DNA of 38,485 nucleotides from Methylobacterium mesophilicum (GCF_022179445.1 NZ_BPQU01000040.1:1-38485), one strand, 5' to 3'. Positions 19,301-27,734 are shown, counted from the stretch's first letter. Numbers and translations: made by a program. Notes: generated by a model from the letters alone, not told the origin.

Positions 19301-20143
19301 TCAGTTGGTCGCGTTCTTGTACTTCTCGTGCATCGCCTTCGAGTAGGCGGTGGGCTCGATGCCCCACTTCCGCTCGCCGGCGACGACGAAGCCGGTCTTC
19401 ATCCAGTCCTTGGTCGCGTCCTCGACCATCGTCTGGAGCGTGGTGTTGCCCAGCGCCACCGCCATCATCCACGGCGCGTCGAGGATGCCCTTGAGCGGCA
19501 GGGCGTAGCCGGCCTTCCAGTCGTCGTCGAGCAGCTTACCCTGCAGCATGCTCTGGTCGTAGACGTAGCCCAGGCAGTTGCCCTGCTTGAGCGCGAAGAG
19601 CGGCTTCTCGGAGCCGTCGAAGGCGACGATCTCCGCCCCGTAGGTGCGGGCGACGTCCTTGTTGTACCACGCCCCCGAGGTGGCGCAGAGCGGCTTGCCC
19701 TTCAGCTGCGCCCAGTCGGTGATGCCGGAGGTCTTGGGCAGCAGCACGTTGACGAAGTCGGAATAGTATTGCGGGTCGATCCCCTGCACGACGCGGCGGC
19801 GCTCCGGCTTGTCCGACAGCGTGGCGATCAGGAGATCGACCTTGCCCTGCTGGAGGAACTCGATCCGGTTGGCCGAGACCACCGGCACCAGCTCCAGCTT
19901 CACCCCGAGCCGCTTGGCGAGGTCGGCGGCGAGATCGGGCTCCAGCCCGATGATCGCGCCGCTCGGATCGCGGAAGCCGAAGGGTTTGTAATCCGCCTTC
20001 ACGCCGACGATCAGCGTCCCGCGCGCCTTGATCGCGTCGACGCCGTCCGCGGCCGAGGCCCGGCCGGGCCATGCCAGCGCCGGGATCGCCGCGAGGGCGG
20101 CCAGCGCGGCTTGCGTCAGGAGGCGTCGGGACATGGGGCGCAT
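19301..20143 (-). CDS. Amino-acid ABC transporter substrate-binding protein
   Basis: About 280 residues, SBP_bac_3 family. The signal peptide includes a twin-Arg run (MSRRLLTQAALAALAAIPALAWPGRASAA) that could be read by Tat or Sec. The mature part begins GVDAIKARGTLIVGVKADYKPFGFRDPSGAIIGLEPDLAADLAKRLGVKLELV, a textbook start for polar amino-acid binding proteins, and continues with RIEFLQQGKVDLLIATLSDKPERR. ATG 20143 is preferred over 20134 because AGGA lies 8 bases upstream. It is separated from the upstream oxidase gene by 71 bases and from the first permease by 37, and is likely co-transcribed with both. Confidence 0.92.
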   Translation of the reverse strand: MRPMSRRLLTQAALAALAAIPALAWPGRASAADGVDAIKARGTLIVGVKADYKPFGFRDPSGAIIGLEPDLAADLAKRLGVKLELVPVVSANRIEFLQQGKVDLLIATLSDKPERRRVVQGIDPQYYSDFVNVLLPKTSGITDWAQLKGKPLCATSGAWYNKDVARTYGAEIVAFDGSEKPLFALKQGNCLGYVYDQSMLQGKLLDDDWKAGYALPLKGILDAPWMMAVALGNTTLQTMVEDATKDWMKTGFVVAGERKWGIEPTAYSKAMHEKYKNATN

Positions 20144-20214
20144 CGGGTCGGTCCTGCTCGGGCGAACGGATCTTGGCATGGTTTCTAGCAATCCACGAGC
20201 CATCGGCCTTCGGA

Positions 20215-21384
20215 TCAACCGAAGCGTGCGATGGCGAACGGCGTGAGGTCGGGTCCCCCGACTCCCACGGACAGGTCCGCGGCCACCGCCTCGCCGATGC
20301 CCGCCGAATGCTTGAAGCCGTGCCCCGAGCAGGCCGAGACGACGTGCACCCGGTCCATCCCGGGATGCCGGTCGATGATGAAGCCGCGGTCGGGGGTCAC
20401 CGTGTAGACGCAGGCCGCGGCCCGGACGACCTCCGGGGTGGCGCCGGCCAGCCGGCCCGCGACGCGCAGGCGGTACATCGCGTCGGATTCCGACGGGTCG
20501 ACGCGCCGTTCGACGGCGTCGGCCGTGGTGGCGGTGCTGTACTGCTCGGTCGCGACCTTGATGGCGCGCTCCCCCGCCAGGGGCGGGAAGCCGTAGAGGT
20601 AATCCGTGTCGGTGGTCCCGTACATCCAGATGAACACGGGCGCGCGCGGCCCGTAGGCGGATTCGTCCGCCAGGGCGTACCAGTGCAGGAGCTGGCGCCG
20701 GACCGTCAGCAGCGTGTCGAACGGGGCGCCGAGCAGCGGGGCGGTCCAGGCGCCGGCCGCGACCACGGCGCGATCGGCCAGGATCACGCCGTCGGCGGTC
20801 TCGATCCGGATGCCGGCCGCGTCCTGATCCAGCGCCAGGACTTCGCAGCCGGTCCGGATCTCGGCCCCCAGGGCGGTCGCGCGGGTGAGCTGCGCCGCGA
20901 TGCAGCGCTCCGGGAAGACGTAGCCGCCGCCGGGTTCGTAATAGGCCTTCTCGTCGCCCGCGAGGTTCAGGAATTGCGGGAAGCGGCGGGCGACCGCGGC
21001 CCCGTCGAGCACCTCGTGCGGGATCCCGGCCCCCTGCGCGGCGGCGATCGAGCGGCCGACGAAGTCCGGCTTGCCGTGATGGGACGAGACCCCGCGGCCG
21101 GGCGCCATGACGAGGGCGCCGCAGGCGTTCAGCAGCGTCTCGCCGGTGGCCGCCTCCAGCTCCCGCCAGATGCGATGCGAGGCGGTGACGAAGGGCACGT
21201 AGTCGCGCCCTTCCCCGACGGCCTGGCGGGTGATCCGCGTCTCGCCGTGGCTCGACCCGAGGGCGTGGGGCGGCGCGTAGCGGTCGAGCCCGACCACCGC
21301 GGCCCCGCGCTTGGCCAGCTGGTAGAGGATCGCGCTCCCCATCGCGCCGAGCCCCAGGACCGCGACGTCGAACCGGCGCGTCAT
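20215..21384 (-). CDS. Monomeric sarcosine oxidase / N-methyl amino-acid oxidase-like flavoprotein
   Basis: A 389-residue FAD oxidoreductase of the MSOX/SolA/DadA superfamily. The dinucleotide-binding motif VLGLGAMGSAILYQLAKRG starts at residue 8. GSSHGETRITRQAVGEGRDYVPFV is the MSOX/SolA segment. Cys325 in AACVYTVTPDRGFIIDRHP matches the covalent 8-alpha-S-cysteinyl FAD attachment site of monomeric sarcosine oxidase, followed by the conserved CSGHGFKHSAGIGE. Such enzymes oxidise N-methyl amino acids (sarcosine, N-methyltryptophan, pipecolate) and release formaldehyde and hydrogen peroxide. ATG 21384 gives the normal N-terminus; the longer frame upstream is spurious. It heads a run with an amino-acid importer and is divergent from a GlxA-type regulator, indicating that uptake and oxidation are coupled. 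The exact substrate is unknown. Confidence 0.88.
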   Translation of the reverse strand: MTRRFDVAVLGLGAMGSAILYQLAKRGAAVVGLDRYAPPHALGSSHGETRITRQAVGEGRDYVPFVTASHRIWRELEAATGETLLNACGALVMAPGRGVSSHHGKPDFVGRSIAAAQGAGIPHEVLDGAAVARRFPQFLNLAGDEKAYYEPGGGYVFPERCIAAQLTRATALGAEIRTGCEVLALDQDAAGIRIETADGVILADRAVVAAGAWTAPLLGAPFDTLLTVRRQLLHWYALADESAYGPRAPVFIWMYGTTDTDYLYGFPPLAGERAIKVATEQYSTATTADAVERRVDPSESDAMYRLRVAGRLAGATPEVVRAAACVYTVTPDRGFIIDRHPGMDRVHVVSACSGHGFKHSAGIGEAVAADLSVGVGGPDLTPFAIARFG

Positions 21385-21556
21385 CGGGCCTGCCCCGACG
21401 TGGGGGCGTGGCCGGGACGGGTGTCCCCGTGACGGCAGGGGCGCGGGGGTGCGAGGCCGGACATGCGATCGGGATCTCGGTCGAACGGGAAGGCGGCCGC
21501 GAGCATGACGCGCTCGGGCGGTTGCGCTTGGCCGGGAGAGACGCTTTCTTGCACGG

Positions 21557-22567
21557 ATGAGCCAAACCAGCGACGCGCTGCCGGATCCGGACGGCCCGGC
21601 CCCGGGGGATCGGCCGCAGGAGATCGGCTTCCTGCTGGTCCCGGGCTTCGGGTTGCTGTCGTTCGCCTCGGCCTGCGAGCCCTTCCGGGCGGCCAACACC
21701 CTCGCCGGCCGGGTCCTCTACCGGCTGCGCTACTTCGGCGAGGCCGGAGGCCGGGTCGCCTCGTCCTCGGGGGCGGAGGTCCCGACCGAGGACCTGCCGC
21801 GCGAGCGCGGGCGCCTGGACACGGTCTTCGTCTGCGCGGGCGGCGACCCGACCGACTGGGACAGGCCGGCGATCCATGCCGGGTTGCGGCGCATGGCCCG
21901 GTTCGGCGTCCGGATCGGCGGCATATCGGGCGGCCCCTACCTGATGGCCGCGGCGGGGTTGCTGGCGGACCGCGCCTTCACGATTCACTGGGAGCATGCC
22001 GGCGCCACGGTCGAGGCGTTTCCGGACGCGCGCCTGACGCGGGCGCGCTTCGTCGCCGATGCCGACCGCCTGACCTGCGGCGGCGGGGTCGCCCCCCTCG
22101 ACATGGCGCACGCGCTGATCGCCGAGCGCCTGGGGGCGGCCTTCGCGCGCCGCGTCTCGGACTGGTTCCTGCACATCGCGGTGGGCGCCGCCGACGACCC
22201 GCAGCGCGCCTCCGCGGCGGAGCGGTACGGACTCCACCACCCGGCCCTGCTCGCCGTCCTCGAAACGATGGAGAAGACGGTCGAGGCGCCGCTCACCCGC
22301 CGGGCCATGGCCCGCCTCGCGGCGGTCAGCGCGCGCCACCTCGACCGGCTCTTCCGCGAGAAGCGCGGCCTGAGCTTCTCGGCCCAGTACCGCGCCATCC
22401 GCCTCGCCCACGGCCGGCGCCTGCTGCGCCAGAGCCCCCTCGGGATCGGGGAGATCGCGACCGCCTGCGGCTTCTCGAGCGCCGCCCACTTCTCCCGCAG
22501 CTACCGGGCCCAGTTCGGGTGCAGCCCGTCCTCGGACCGGCGCACGGCCCCCGAGCGCGCGGCCTGA
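21557..22567 (+). CDS. GlxA-type AraC regulator with DJ-1/PfpI-like domain
   Basis: 336 residues. The N-terminal domain (about 20-190) is DJ-1/PfpI-like, opening with EIGFLLVPGFGLLSFASACEPFRAAN. The C-terminal AraC helix-turn-helix pair (about 240-330) includes MARLAAVSARHLDRLFREKRGLSFSAQYRAIRLAHGRRLL and IATACGFSSAAHFSRSYRAQFG. The beginning closely resembles GbdR and relatives that sense glycine betaine or dimethylglycine catabolites. At the DJ-1 nucleophile elbow it reads GGISGGPYLMAAAGLL, with Ser where active members have Cys, so it should bind ligand rather than catalyse. It diverges from the oxidase-ABC operon across 172 bp and is the likely activator of that operon. Confidence 0.9.
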   Translation: MSQTSDALPDPDGPAPGDRPQEIGFLLVPGFGLLSFASACEPFRAANTLAGRVLYRLRYFGEAGGRVASSSGAEVPTEDLPRERGRLDTVFVCAGGDPTDWDRPAIHAGLRRMARFGVRIGGISGGPYLMAAAGLLADRAFTIHWEHAGATVEAFPDARLTRARFVADADRLTCGGGVAPLDMAHALIAERLGAAFARRVSDWFLHIAVGAADDPQRASAAERYGLHHPALLAVLETMEKTVEAPLTRRAMARLAAVSARHLDRLFREKRGLSFSAQYRAIRLAHGRRLLRQSPLGIGEIATACGFSSAAHFSRSYRAQFGCSPSSDRRTAPERAA

Positions 22568-22620
22568 GCCCGGGCGGCGCGCCGAGCGCACCGCACACAA
22601 CGCCGGATCACCGGGCGTCC

Positions 22621-22646
22621 CCCTCTGCGCAAGACAGCGCAGAGGG
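22621..22646 (+). terminator. Strong hairpin between convergent genes
   Basis: Arms CCCTCTGCGC (22621-22630) and GCGCAGAGGG (22637-22646) pair perfectly over 10 bp around a 6-base loop, followed by CGTTTCGT. It lies 53 bases after the GlxA-type regulator and 17 bases after the end of the opposing molybdoenzyme gene. The position suits a shared, bidirectional terminator, although the T-run is short on the plus strand and absent on the minus strand. Confidence 0.75.
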
Positions 22647-22663
22647 CGTTTCGTGAGAGGCTT

Positions 22664-24826
22664 TCAGTTCGCCCGGGCGACCTCGACGAGGTTGTCCGAG
22701 AACGACGGGGCGTGGCCCATGTCGGTGAAGGCGCCCGACGAGATGCTGTTGACGGTGCCCTCGTTGAGCTGGCGCCAGTAGCCCAGCGTCGCGACCACGA
22801 TCCCGGCCCTCACGTCCTCGGTGATGCGCGCCACGCCCTTGAACGCGCCGCGGTCGTTGCCGACCTGCACCCGGTCGCCGTCCCGGATCCCACGCGCGTC
22901 GGCGTCGTGCTGGCTGATCATCACGAACTGCTCGCCCTGGCCCTTCTGCTTGTCCTCCATGTTCGCGTAGCAGGAGTTCAGGAAGTAGTGGCTCTTGGGC
23001 GAGACGATGTTCAGCGGGAAGCGCTTGGCCAGCGCCGGGTCGTTGGTGTGGGATTCCCGCGGGCCGAGGTAGTCCGGCAGCGGGTCGAGCGCCTCGCCGG
23101 GCTGGAAGCCCTCGTACATCTGCCGGAACGGCGGGGCGACGAAGTTCGTGGCGCCCTCGACCTTGAGCATGCACTTGCCGGTCGGCGTCGGGAAGTTGCC
23201 CTCGCGATGGGGCGCCCGGTCGTCCGGCGTGCCGACCTTCAGCCGGGCGAAGCCGTGCTCGCGCATGTAGGCGAGGTCGATCCCCTCGCAGGCCGGCGAC
23301 GACCAGTCGACGTAGTGCTCCAGGCACTCGCTGTCCGACCACTTGAAGTTCTCGTCCTCGTAGCCGAGGCGAGCGGCGAGCTGGCGGAAGATCTCGTTGT
23401 TCGGGATCGCCTCGCCGGGCGCGTCGGCGCACTTGGTGTTGTAGGTGAGATAAAGGTGACCCCAGGAGAGGATCATGTCCTCCATCTCGGCGCCCATGGT
23501 CGCCGGCAGCAGGATGTCGGCGTAGGAGGCGGTGTCCGAGATGAAGTGCTCGGCCGAGACCATGAACAGGTCCTCGCGCATCAGCCCCTCGACGATCTTG
23601 TCGGTCTCGGGCGCCTGCGTGACCGGGTTCGAGTTCCAGCACATCATCGACATGATCGGCGGGTCGAGCTGCATCTCGCCGGTCAGCGCACGGCCGATCT
23701 GGAGGTTCGAGACCACGCGGGTGCCCTCCGGGATCAGGTCGGGCCGGCACATCACGTCGAACTTGTAGGGGTGCTCCCAGACGCCGAACTGCGTGACGCC
23801 GCCGCCGACATGGCGCCACGCGCCGGTGAGCGCCGGGATGCAGGTGACGGCCCGGATGGTCTGGCCGCCGCCGTAATGCCGCTCCAGCGCCACGCCCATG
23901 CGGATGCCCACCGGCTGCTCGGTCGCCATCTCGCGGGCGAGCTTGCGGATGTCCTCGGCCGGGACTCCGGTGATCTCGGCGGCCCATTCCGGCGTGCGGG
24001 GGCCGGCGCGCTCCTTCAGCTCCTCGAAGCCGACCGTGTAATTGTCGACGTAATCCTGATCGACGAGGCCCTGCGCGATGATCGAGTTGATCAGCGCCAT
24101 GGCGAGCGCCCCGTCGGTGCCGGGCTTGGGTGCGATGTGCCAGTCGGCCGCCTTGGCGGTGCGCGACGCGTAGGTGTCGATCACGACGACCTTGGCGCCC
24201 TTCTTCTGGGCGTCCTTGACGATGGCCCAGTGGTGCAGGTTCGTGCTGACCGAGTTGCAGGCCCAGATCACGATGTACTTGGAGTGGATGTAGCTGTCCG
24301 GGTCGAGTCCCGCGGTCGGGCCGACCGTGAGCAGCCACGCGGTGCACGAGCCCTCGCCGCAGAAGGTCCGCTCCATAACCGTGGCGCCCATCCGGTTGAA
24401 GAACGCGTCGCCGCCGTTCAGCCCGTGCACGAGGCCCTGGTTGCCGAGGTAGCTGTAGGGCGCGATGGCCTCCGGCCCGTATTGGTCGATGATCGCCTTC
24501 CAGCGGGTGACGATGGTGTCGAGCGCCTCGTCCCAGGTGATGCGCGCGAACTGCTTCGAGCCCTTCGGGCCGACCCGCTTCATCGGATAGAGCAGCCGGT
24601 CCGGATGGTAGTGGCGCTTCTCGTAGTCCTTCAGCTTCACGCAGAGGCCGCCGCGGGTCATCGGATGGTCCGGGTTGCCGCGCACGCCGAGCAGCTCCCC
24701 GTCACGCACCTCGAACAGCATCGAGCAGGTGTCCGGGCAATCGTGGGGGCAGCCGCCGAAGAAGGTCTGGGTCAGGCTCTCCGCCTCGGCGACGAGCAGG
24801 GAGTCGGGCTTGACGATCTCGTTCAT
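22664..24826 (-). CDS. Molybdopterin/[4Fe-4S] oxidoreductase (formate dehydrogenase-like)
   Basis: 720 residues, DMSO-reductase superfamily. Cys26, Cys30, Cys34 (CPHDCPDTC) and Cys62 form a [4Fe-4S] site. The molybdopterin domains follow (GNQGLVHGLNGGDAFFNRMGATVMERTFCGEGSC and WACNSVSTNLHHWAIVKDAQKKGAKVVVIDTY). The C-terminal dinucleotide-binding domain includes NIVSPKSHYFLNSCYANM and ARGIRDGDRVQVGNDRG. Cys156 in TFCGEGSC is the best candidate molybdenum ligand; no Sec codon or Fdh-type VUH motif is present. There is no Tat signal, so it is cytoplasmic. GGAGGAACC precedes the ATG. The architecture is compatible with the Fdh4A-type formate dehydrogenase of methylotrophs, a recalled comparison not checked here; other substrates are possible. 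No partner subunit is adjacent. Confidence 0.85.
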   Translation of the reverse strand: MNEIVKPDSLLVAEAESLTQTFFGGCPHDCPDTCSMLFEVRDGELLGVRGNPDHPMTRGGLCVKLKDYEKRHYHPDRLLYPMKRVGPKGSKQFARITWDEALDTIVTRWKAIIDQYGPEAIAPYSYLGNQGLVHGLNGGDAFFNRMGATVMERTFCGEGSCTAWLLTVGPTAGLDPDSYIHSKYIVIWACNSVSTNLHHWAIVKDAQKKGAKVVVIDTYASRTAKAADWHIAPKPGTDGALAMALINSIIAQGLVDQDYVDNYTVGFEELKERAGPRTPEWAAEITGVPAEDIRKLAREMATEQPVGIRMGVALERHYGGGQTIRAVTCIPALTGAWRHVGGGVTQFGVWEHPYKFDVMCRPDLIPEGTRVVSNLQIGRALTGEMQLDPPIMSMMCWNSNPVTQAPETDKIVEGLMREDLFMVSAEHFISDTASYADILLPATMGAEMEDMILSWGHLYLTYNTKCADAPGEAIPNNEIFRQLAARLGYEDENFKWSDSECLEHYVDWSSPACEGIDLAYMREHGFARLKVGTPDDRAPHREGNFPTPTGKCMLKVEGATNFVAPPFRQMYEGFQPGEALDPLPDYLGPRESHTNDPALAKRFPLNIVSPKSHYFLNSCYANMEDKQKGQGEQFVMISQHDADARGIRDGDRVQVGNDRGAFKGVARITEDVRAGIVVATLGYWRQLNEGTVNSISSGAFTDMGHAPSFSDNLVEVARAN

Positions 24827-25155
24827 GGTTCCTCCACGGCCGAGCGTTTCGCTTTATTGTTCTAGCGAGCCGGCTCAGCGCAGAGGCAGGATGCACTGGA
24901 GTGCGAATAATTCCAAATTCTAGTCCCTGGTGAGGGCGCATCGGCGTGCGTTCGTCGTGCGGACCACGGTGTCGCGGCGCGGGCGTTGCGGCAGCGGGAG
25001 ATAAGCGGTCCTTGTCATGACGCCGCCGGACATGAAGGCGGTCGGAGCGTTGGATGTTCGTGCCAATCGCGGATCGGTTTGCAGACTGGATCAACGTCGG
25101 CCACAGGCGAGCCGCCGTGCGAGCCTTTGCCAAGGTTTTTACGTCAACATTCTAC

Positions 25156-25203
25156 GCCTAGAGCCGTGCCCGACCCCGTTGGGTCTCGGGCACGGCTCTA
25201 GGC
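25156..25203. repeat. 48-bp perfect hairpin (18-bp arms)
   Basis: The arm GCCTAGAGCCGTGCCCGA (25156-25173) is the exact reverse complement of 25186-25203, enclosing a 12-base loop that contains CCC and GGG. TCTCGTTTT follows on the plus strand. The stem is far longer than a usual terminator, and no plus-strand gene ends here. It could be a REP-like or small mobile palindrome, a processed RNA, or a terminator for an unseen transcript. Confidence 0.6.
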
Positions 25204-25230
25204 TCTCGTTTTGGCGCGCGCTCTTGAGAC

Positions 25231-25277
25231 GAACCGGAGCCACTTCGTCGGAGCGCGCTCCAGCTCCGTTCCGGTTC
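25231..25277. repeat. Nested inverted repeats
   Basis: GAACCGGA (25231-25238) and TCCGGTTC (25270-25277) flank the 12-bp perfect palindrome GGAGCGCGCTCC (25250-25261). It lies 28 bases after the larger hairpin. The two structures together resemble a compound palindromic element. Confidence 0.4.
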
Positions 25278-25669
25278 GCTCTCGGTTCGCATCTCTTGAT
25301 CCGCAAGGGTATGCTTTGTGAAGGTCAGCTCAGCCCCTGGACGCCGGCAATCGTTGGACTGGCAGGAAGCCTGCTGCTGCCGATGGAGCGCTCGTCTACG
25401 GGGTTGTTGGTAGCGATCGCCCATGCGCCCATATCGGAAATCCTCTTGATGGGCTTCAGTACTATTGCAGGCTGCCCGCTGATCGGAAGCTGCTTATAGC
25501 AGCGACCAACGCCGGAGAATGCCGCAACCCTATCGGTTCCTGTTTTACGAACGAACGTCCGCTTCTGTGGCCAGGCGGCCCGTCTCTTTATTCAGGGCCA
25601 TACGATACCTCAGCGATCAATCTTTTCTTCTGCGGTCAATATTTTATCTACTCAGTATTATCCTAGGTT

Positions 25670-25679
25670 AAGTATACTT
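25670..25679 (+). promoter_or_regulatory. Probable promoter of the AraC regulator
   Basis: The palindrome AAGTATACTT contains TATACT, a good -10 hexamer, in the most AT-rich part of the region, about 80 bases before the AraC start. A clear -35 hexamer is not visible, as would suit an activator-dependent promoter. Confidence 0.35.
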
Positions 25680-25755
25680 TATATTTGCAAACATCGGTTG
25701 TGATTGATATCAAGGTTTCACCCCCAACACGAAAACTCATCTTCGCGCACGGTCG

Positions 25756-26715
25756 ATGCGAACGGTATTCTCAACCGAAGGCCTGCATCCCCGGGACAGC
25801 TTCAGGCGCTGGAGAGAAAACCTGTTCGACAGGGGCATGCCGATCGAGCAGCAGCCTCTCAGCGACGCCCCTTTCGAAGCCAAGATGAAGGCCACCCGCA
25901 TCGGGCCCCTCGTGATGACTTCCCTTTCGCAAAGCGCCTTGCGCAGCGAGATCACGCCCACCTCGATCCGGCGATACGTGGACCAGCAGCATGTCGATGT
26001 GATCTTCAAGATCAGCGGCGTATCGAAGCGTATCGTGGACGATCAGGATACCGTGCAGCGCCCCGGTGATTTCGTCGTCTACGACCGCCGGCCATCCGTG
26101 CGGATGTCGCCCACCGGCGGCGAAGTCTTGTTCCTGGAACTGCCGCGCGCGCACCTGGAGAAGATGCTCGGACCCACGCGGCTCTATTCGACTCTGACGA
26201 TCGGGGCGGATCTCGCATCGACCCGTTTGGCCACGTGTTTCATCCGGGAACTGGTCGCATTGAGAGACCGGCTCTCCGCCGATGCCGGCGCCCGCATGGC
26301 GTCGATCGGCGTCGACCTGATCGTGGCCAGCATCGCCGAGCGCCTGGCTCAGGAGGTGCCGCGACCGCTGCACGGCACCGTCGTGGTCCAGCGCGCCAAG
26401 GCCTATGTCGAAGCCCATCTCGGCGACACGACCCTCGACCCGCCGCAGCTCGCGGCCGCGGTCGGCGTCTCGCTGCGGCGGCTGCAGGAGCTGTTCCACG
26501 AGCGCGGCCAGCACATCTCGGACTGGATCTGGCAACGCCGTCTGGAGACGGCCGCCAAGCGCCTGGCCGATCCGGGTTGCGCTCACCTGGCGATCGGCAC
26601 CCTGGCGTATGGCTGCGGCTTCGCCAGCCAAGCCCACTTCGCCCGCCGCTTCAAGACGCGCTACGGGATGGCTCCCAGCGAGCATCGTCACGCGGCCCTC
26701 ATGAGCCCCCGATAA
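25756..26715 (+). CDS. AraC family transcriptional regulator (FeaR-like)
   Basis: 319 residues. The N-terminal ligand-binding domain (about 20-190, AraC_binding_2 type) contains SFRRWRENLFDRGMPIEQQPL, FKISGVSKRIVDDQDTVQRPGDFVVYDRRPSVRM. The C-terminal double helix-turn-helix (about 215-310) contains AVGVSLRRLQELFHERGQHISDWIWQRRLE and ACGFASQAHFARRFKTRYGMAPSEHR-like elements. No good ribosome-binding site precedes the ATG at 25756, so initiation may be weak. It diverges from the molybdoenzyme across 929 bases, too far to assume that it controls that gene. The next gene on the other side is convergent. The ligand is unknown. Confidence 0.88.
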   Translation: MRTVFSTEGLHPRDSFRRWRENLFDRGMPIEQQPLSDAPFEAKMKATRIGPLVMTSLSQSALRSEITPTSIRRYVDQQHVDVIFKISGVSKRIVDDQDTVQRPGDFVVYDRRPSVRMSPTGGEVLFLELPRAHLEKMLGPTRLYSTLTIGADLASTRLATCFIRELVALRDRLSADAGARMASIGVDLIVASIAERLAQEVPRPLHGTVVVQRAKAYVEAHLGDTTLDPPQLAAAVGVSLRRLQELFHERGQHISDWIWQRRLETAAKRLADPGCAHLAIGTLAYGCGFASQAHFARRFKTRYGMAPSEHRHAALMSPR

Positions 26716-26856
26716 GGCGCGACGGCGCCGGCCACCGCGTCCCAGCCTGCGCGGCCATCGCGATGGGGACCAGGCGCCGGATTTCAGCCCCCGGTCGCCA
26801 CGCGCGGCGACGCGGGCGGGACCTTCGACCGCGCGAAGACCCAGCCCCCTGCACCC

Positions 26857-27075
26857 TCAATGCAGCGTGTCGTCCGCGCAGGTCTCGCCCTCGACGTCGC
26901 GGGCCAGCGCCCGGCCGACATGCTCCACCAGCGGGCGCAGGGCGGCGAGGAGGCCCGGGTCGCCGATCTCCTCCGCGGCGCGCCACATCTCGATCGCGTG
27001 GTGGCCCAGGCGCACGATCGCCGGGTCCTCGCCCTCGCGCCCGCAGGCCCGGTCCAGGATGTCCGAGATGCTCAT
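26857..27075 (-). CDS. Small protein translationally coupled to luxI
   Basis: A 72-residue ORF, MSISDILDRACGREGEDPAIVRLGHHAIEMWRAAEEIGDPGLLAALRPLVEHVGRALARD and on to a stop at 26857. The sequence is amphipathic-helical and acidic, without signal peptide or Cys motifs. Its ATG overlaps the luxI stop by 4 bp (ATGA), strong evidence that it is real and made together with the synthase. I do not recognise the family. Small proteins beside luxI genes in other bacteria (RsaL, RsaM) dampen quorum sensing, but this sequence has no visible helix-turn-helix, so similarity of role is only a guess. Confidence 0.7.
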   Translation of the reverse strand: MSISDILDRACGREGEDPAIVRLGHHAIEMWRAAEEIGDPGLLAALRPLVEHVGRALARDVEGETCADDTLH

Positions 27076-27734
27076 GCGTGCAGCCTCCGCTCGGCGGGCG
27101 CGGGCGGGCGGATCGCTTGCGTGCGCGGGGCGTGCGGGGGCGCGGCGTCGAGGCCGAAGAACCGGCGCGATTCCGCGACCGTGTCGGGCCCCAGCCGGGC
27201 GTAGACCGCCAGGATGGAATGGCCCTGATAGGTCGTCGGCAGCCCGAGGGGCTCCACGTCCCAGCCGCAGGACATCAGCCGGTTGACCAGGATCGGGTGC
27301 GTCTGCGCCAGCAGGCCGTCGAGGCCGCGCGCCCGCGCCACCTCGGCCGCCGCGATGAAGATCCCGGCGGTGGCCGGGTCGATGCGGCTGGTGCGGCCCT
27401 CGCGCCGGGACGGCAGCGTCCCGCACCGGGTCCACTCGTAGACCGCCGCGCCCCGGGGCGCCGGGCCGGGCTCGGCGAGGTGCGGGTAGACCTCGGTGAG
27501 CAGATGCGGCCGGGTCGTCGGCAGGAGCCGCGTGTAGGCGGTCACCGCCCCGCCCTCCAGGTAGGCCAGGTGGATGCAGCCGGGGCCGTCGAACTGGTCG
27601 ATCTCGCGGCCGTCGGGCCGGCGGCAGGCCTCCCAGTTCAGCCGCTCGACGAACAGGGCGTGCCGGAACCGGTAGATCTTGTCCATCAGATCGCCGTGCC
27701 GGGAAATATTGTCGTCGTCGATCACGATAACCAT
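27072..27734 (-). CDS. Acyl-homoserine-lactone synthase (LuxI family)
   Basis: 220 residues carrying the invariant LuxI residues in order: Arg24, Phe28 and Trp34 (RFRHALFVERLNW), Asp46 and Asp49 (REIDQFDG), Arg69 (YTRLLP), Glu100 and Arg103 (YEWTRC). It joins an acyl or aryl chain from acyl-ACP or acyl-CoA to S-adenosylmethionine to make a homoserine lactone signal. Which chain cannot be told from sequence. The C-terminal tail after about residue 195 is Pro/Arg-rich and variable. A GGGGGAG ribosome-binding site precedes the ATG but lies in a predicted hairpin. An 18-bp palindrome 51 bases upstream is a candidate lux box. It follows a luxR gene on the same strand and is coupled to a small downstream ORF. 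Confidence 0.95.
   Translation of the reverse strand: MVIVIDDDNISRHGDLMDKIYRFRHALFVERLNWEACRRPDGREIDQFDGPGCIHLAYLEGGAVTAYTRLLPTTRPHLLTEVYPHLAEPGPAPRGAAVYEWTRCGTLPSRREGRTSRIDPATAGIFIAAAEVARARGLDGLLAQTHPILVNRLMSCGWDVEPLGLPTTYQGHSILAVYARLGPDTVAESRRFFGLDAAPPHAPRTQAIRPPAPAERRLHA

Larger units (their letters stand above)
24827..25755. other. Long intergenic region between the molybdoenzyme and the AraC regulator
   Basis: 929 bases separating divergent genes. The frames at 24986-25499 have no recognisable content and run through a large perfect hairpin, so I do not accept them as genes. The region holds the molybdoenzyme ribosome-binding site and promoter (AT-rich near 24850), the hairpin at 25156-25203, a second nested inverted repeat at 25231-25277, and an AT-rich valley from about 25590 to 25745 that probably carries the AraC promoter. 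Confidence 0.5.

Noticed and set aside
19301..22600. 1099-residue frame covering the binding protein and the region behind the oxidase and regulator
   Set aside because: The upstream 800 residues are Arg/Gly-rich shadows; the signal peptide and ribosome-binding site place the start at 20143.
25017..25499. 160-residue plus-strand frame
   Set aside because: No ribosome-binding site or family features, and it runs through a 48-bp perfect hairpin.
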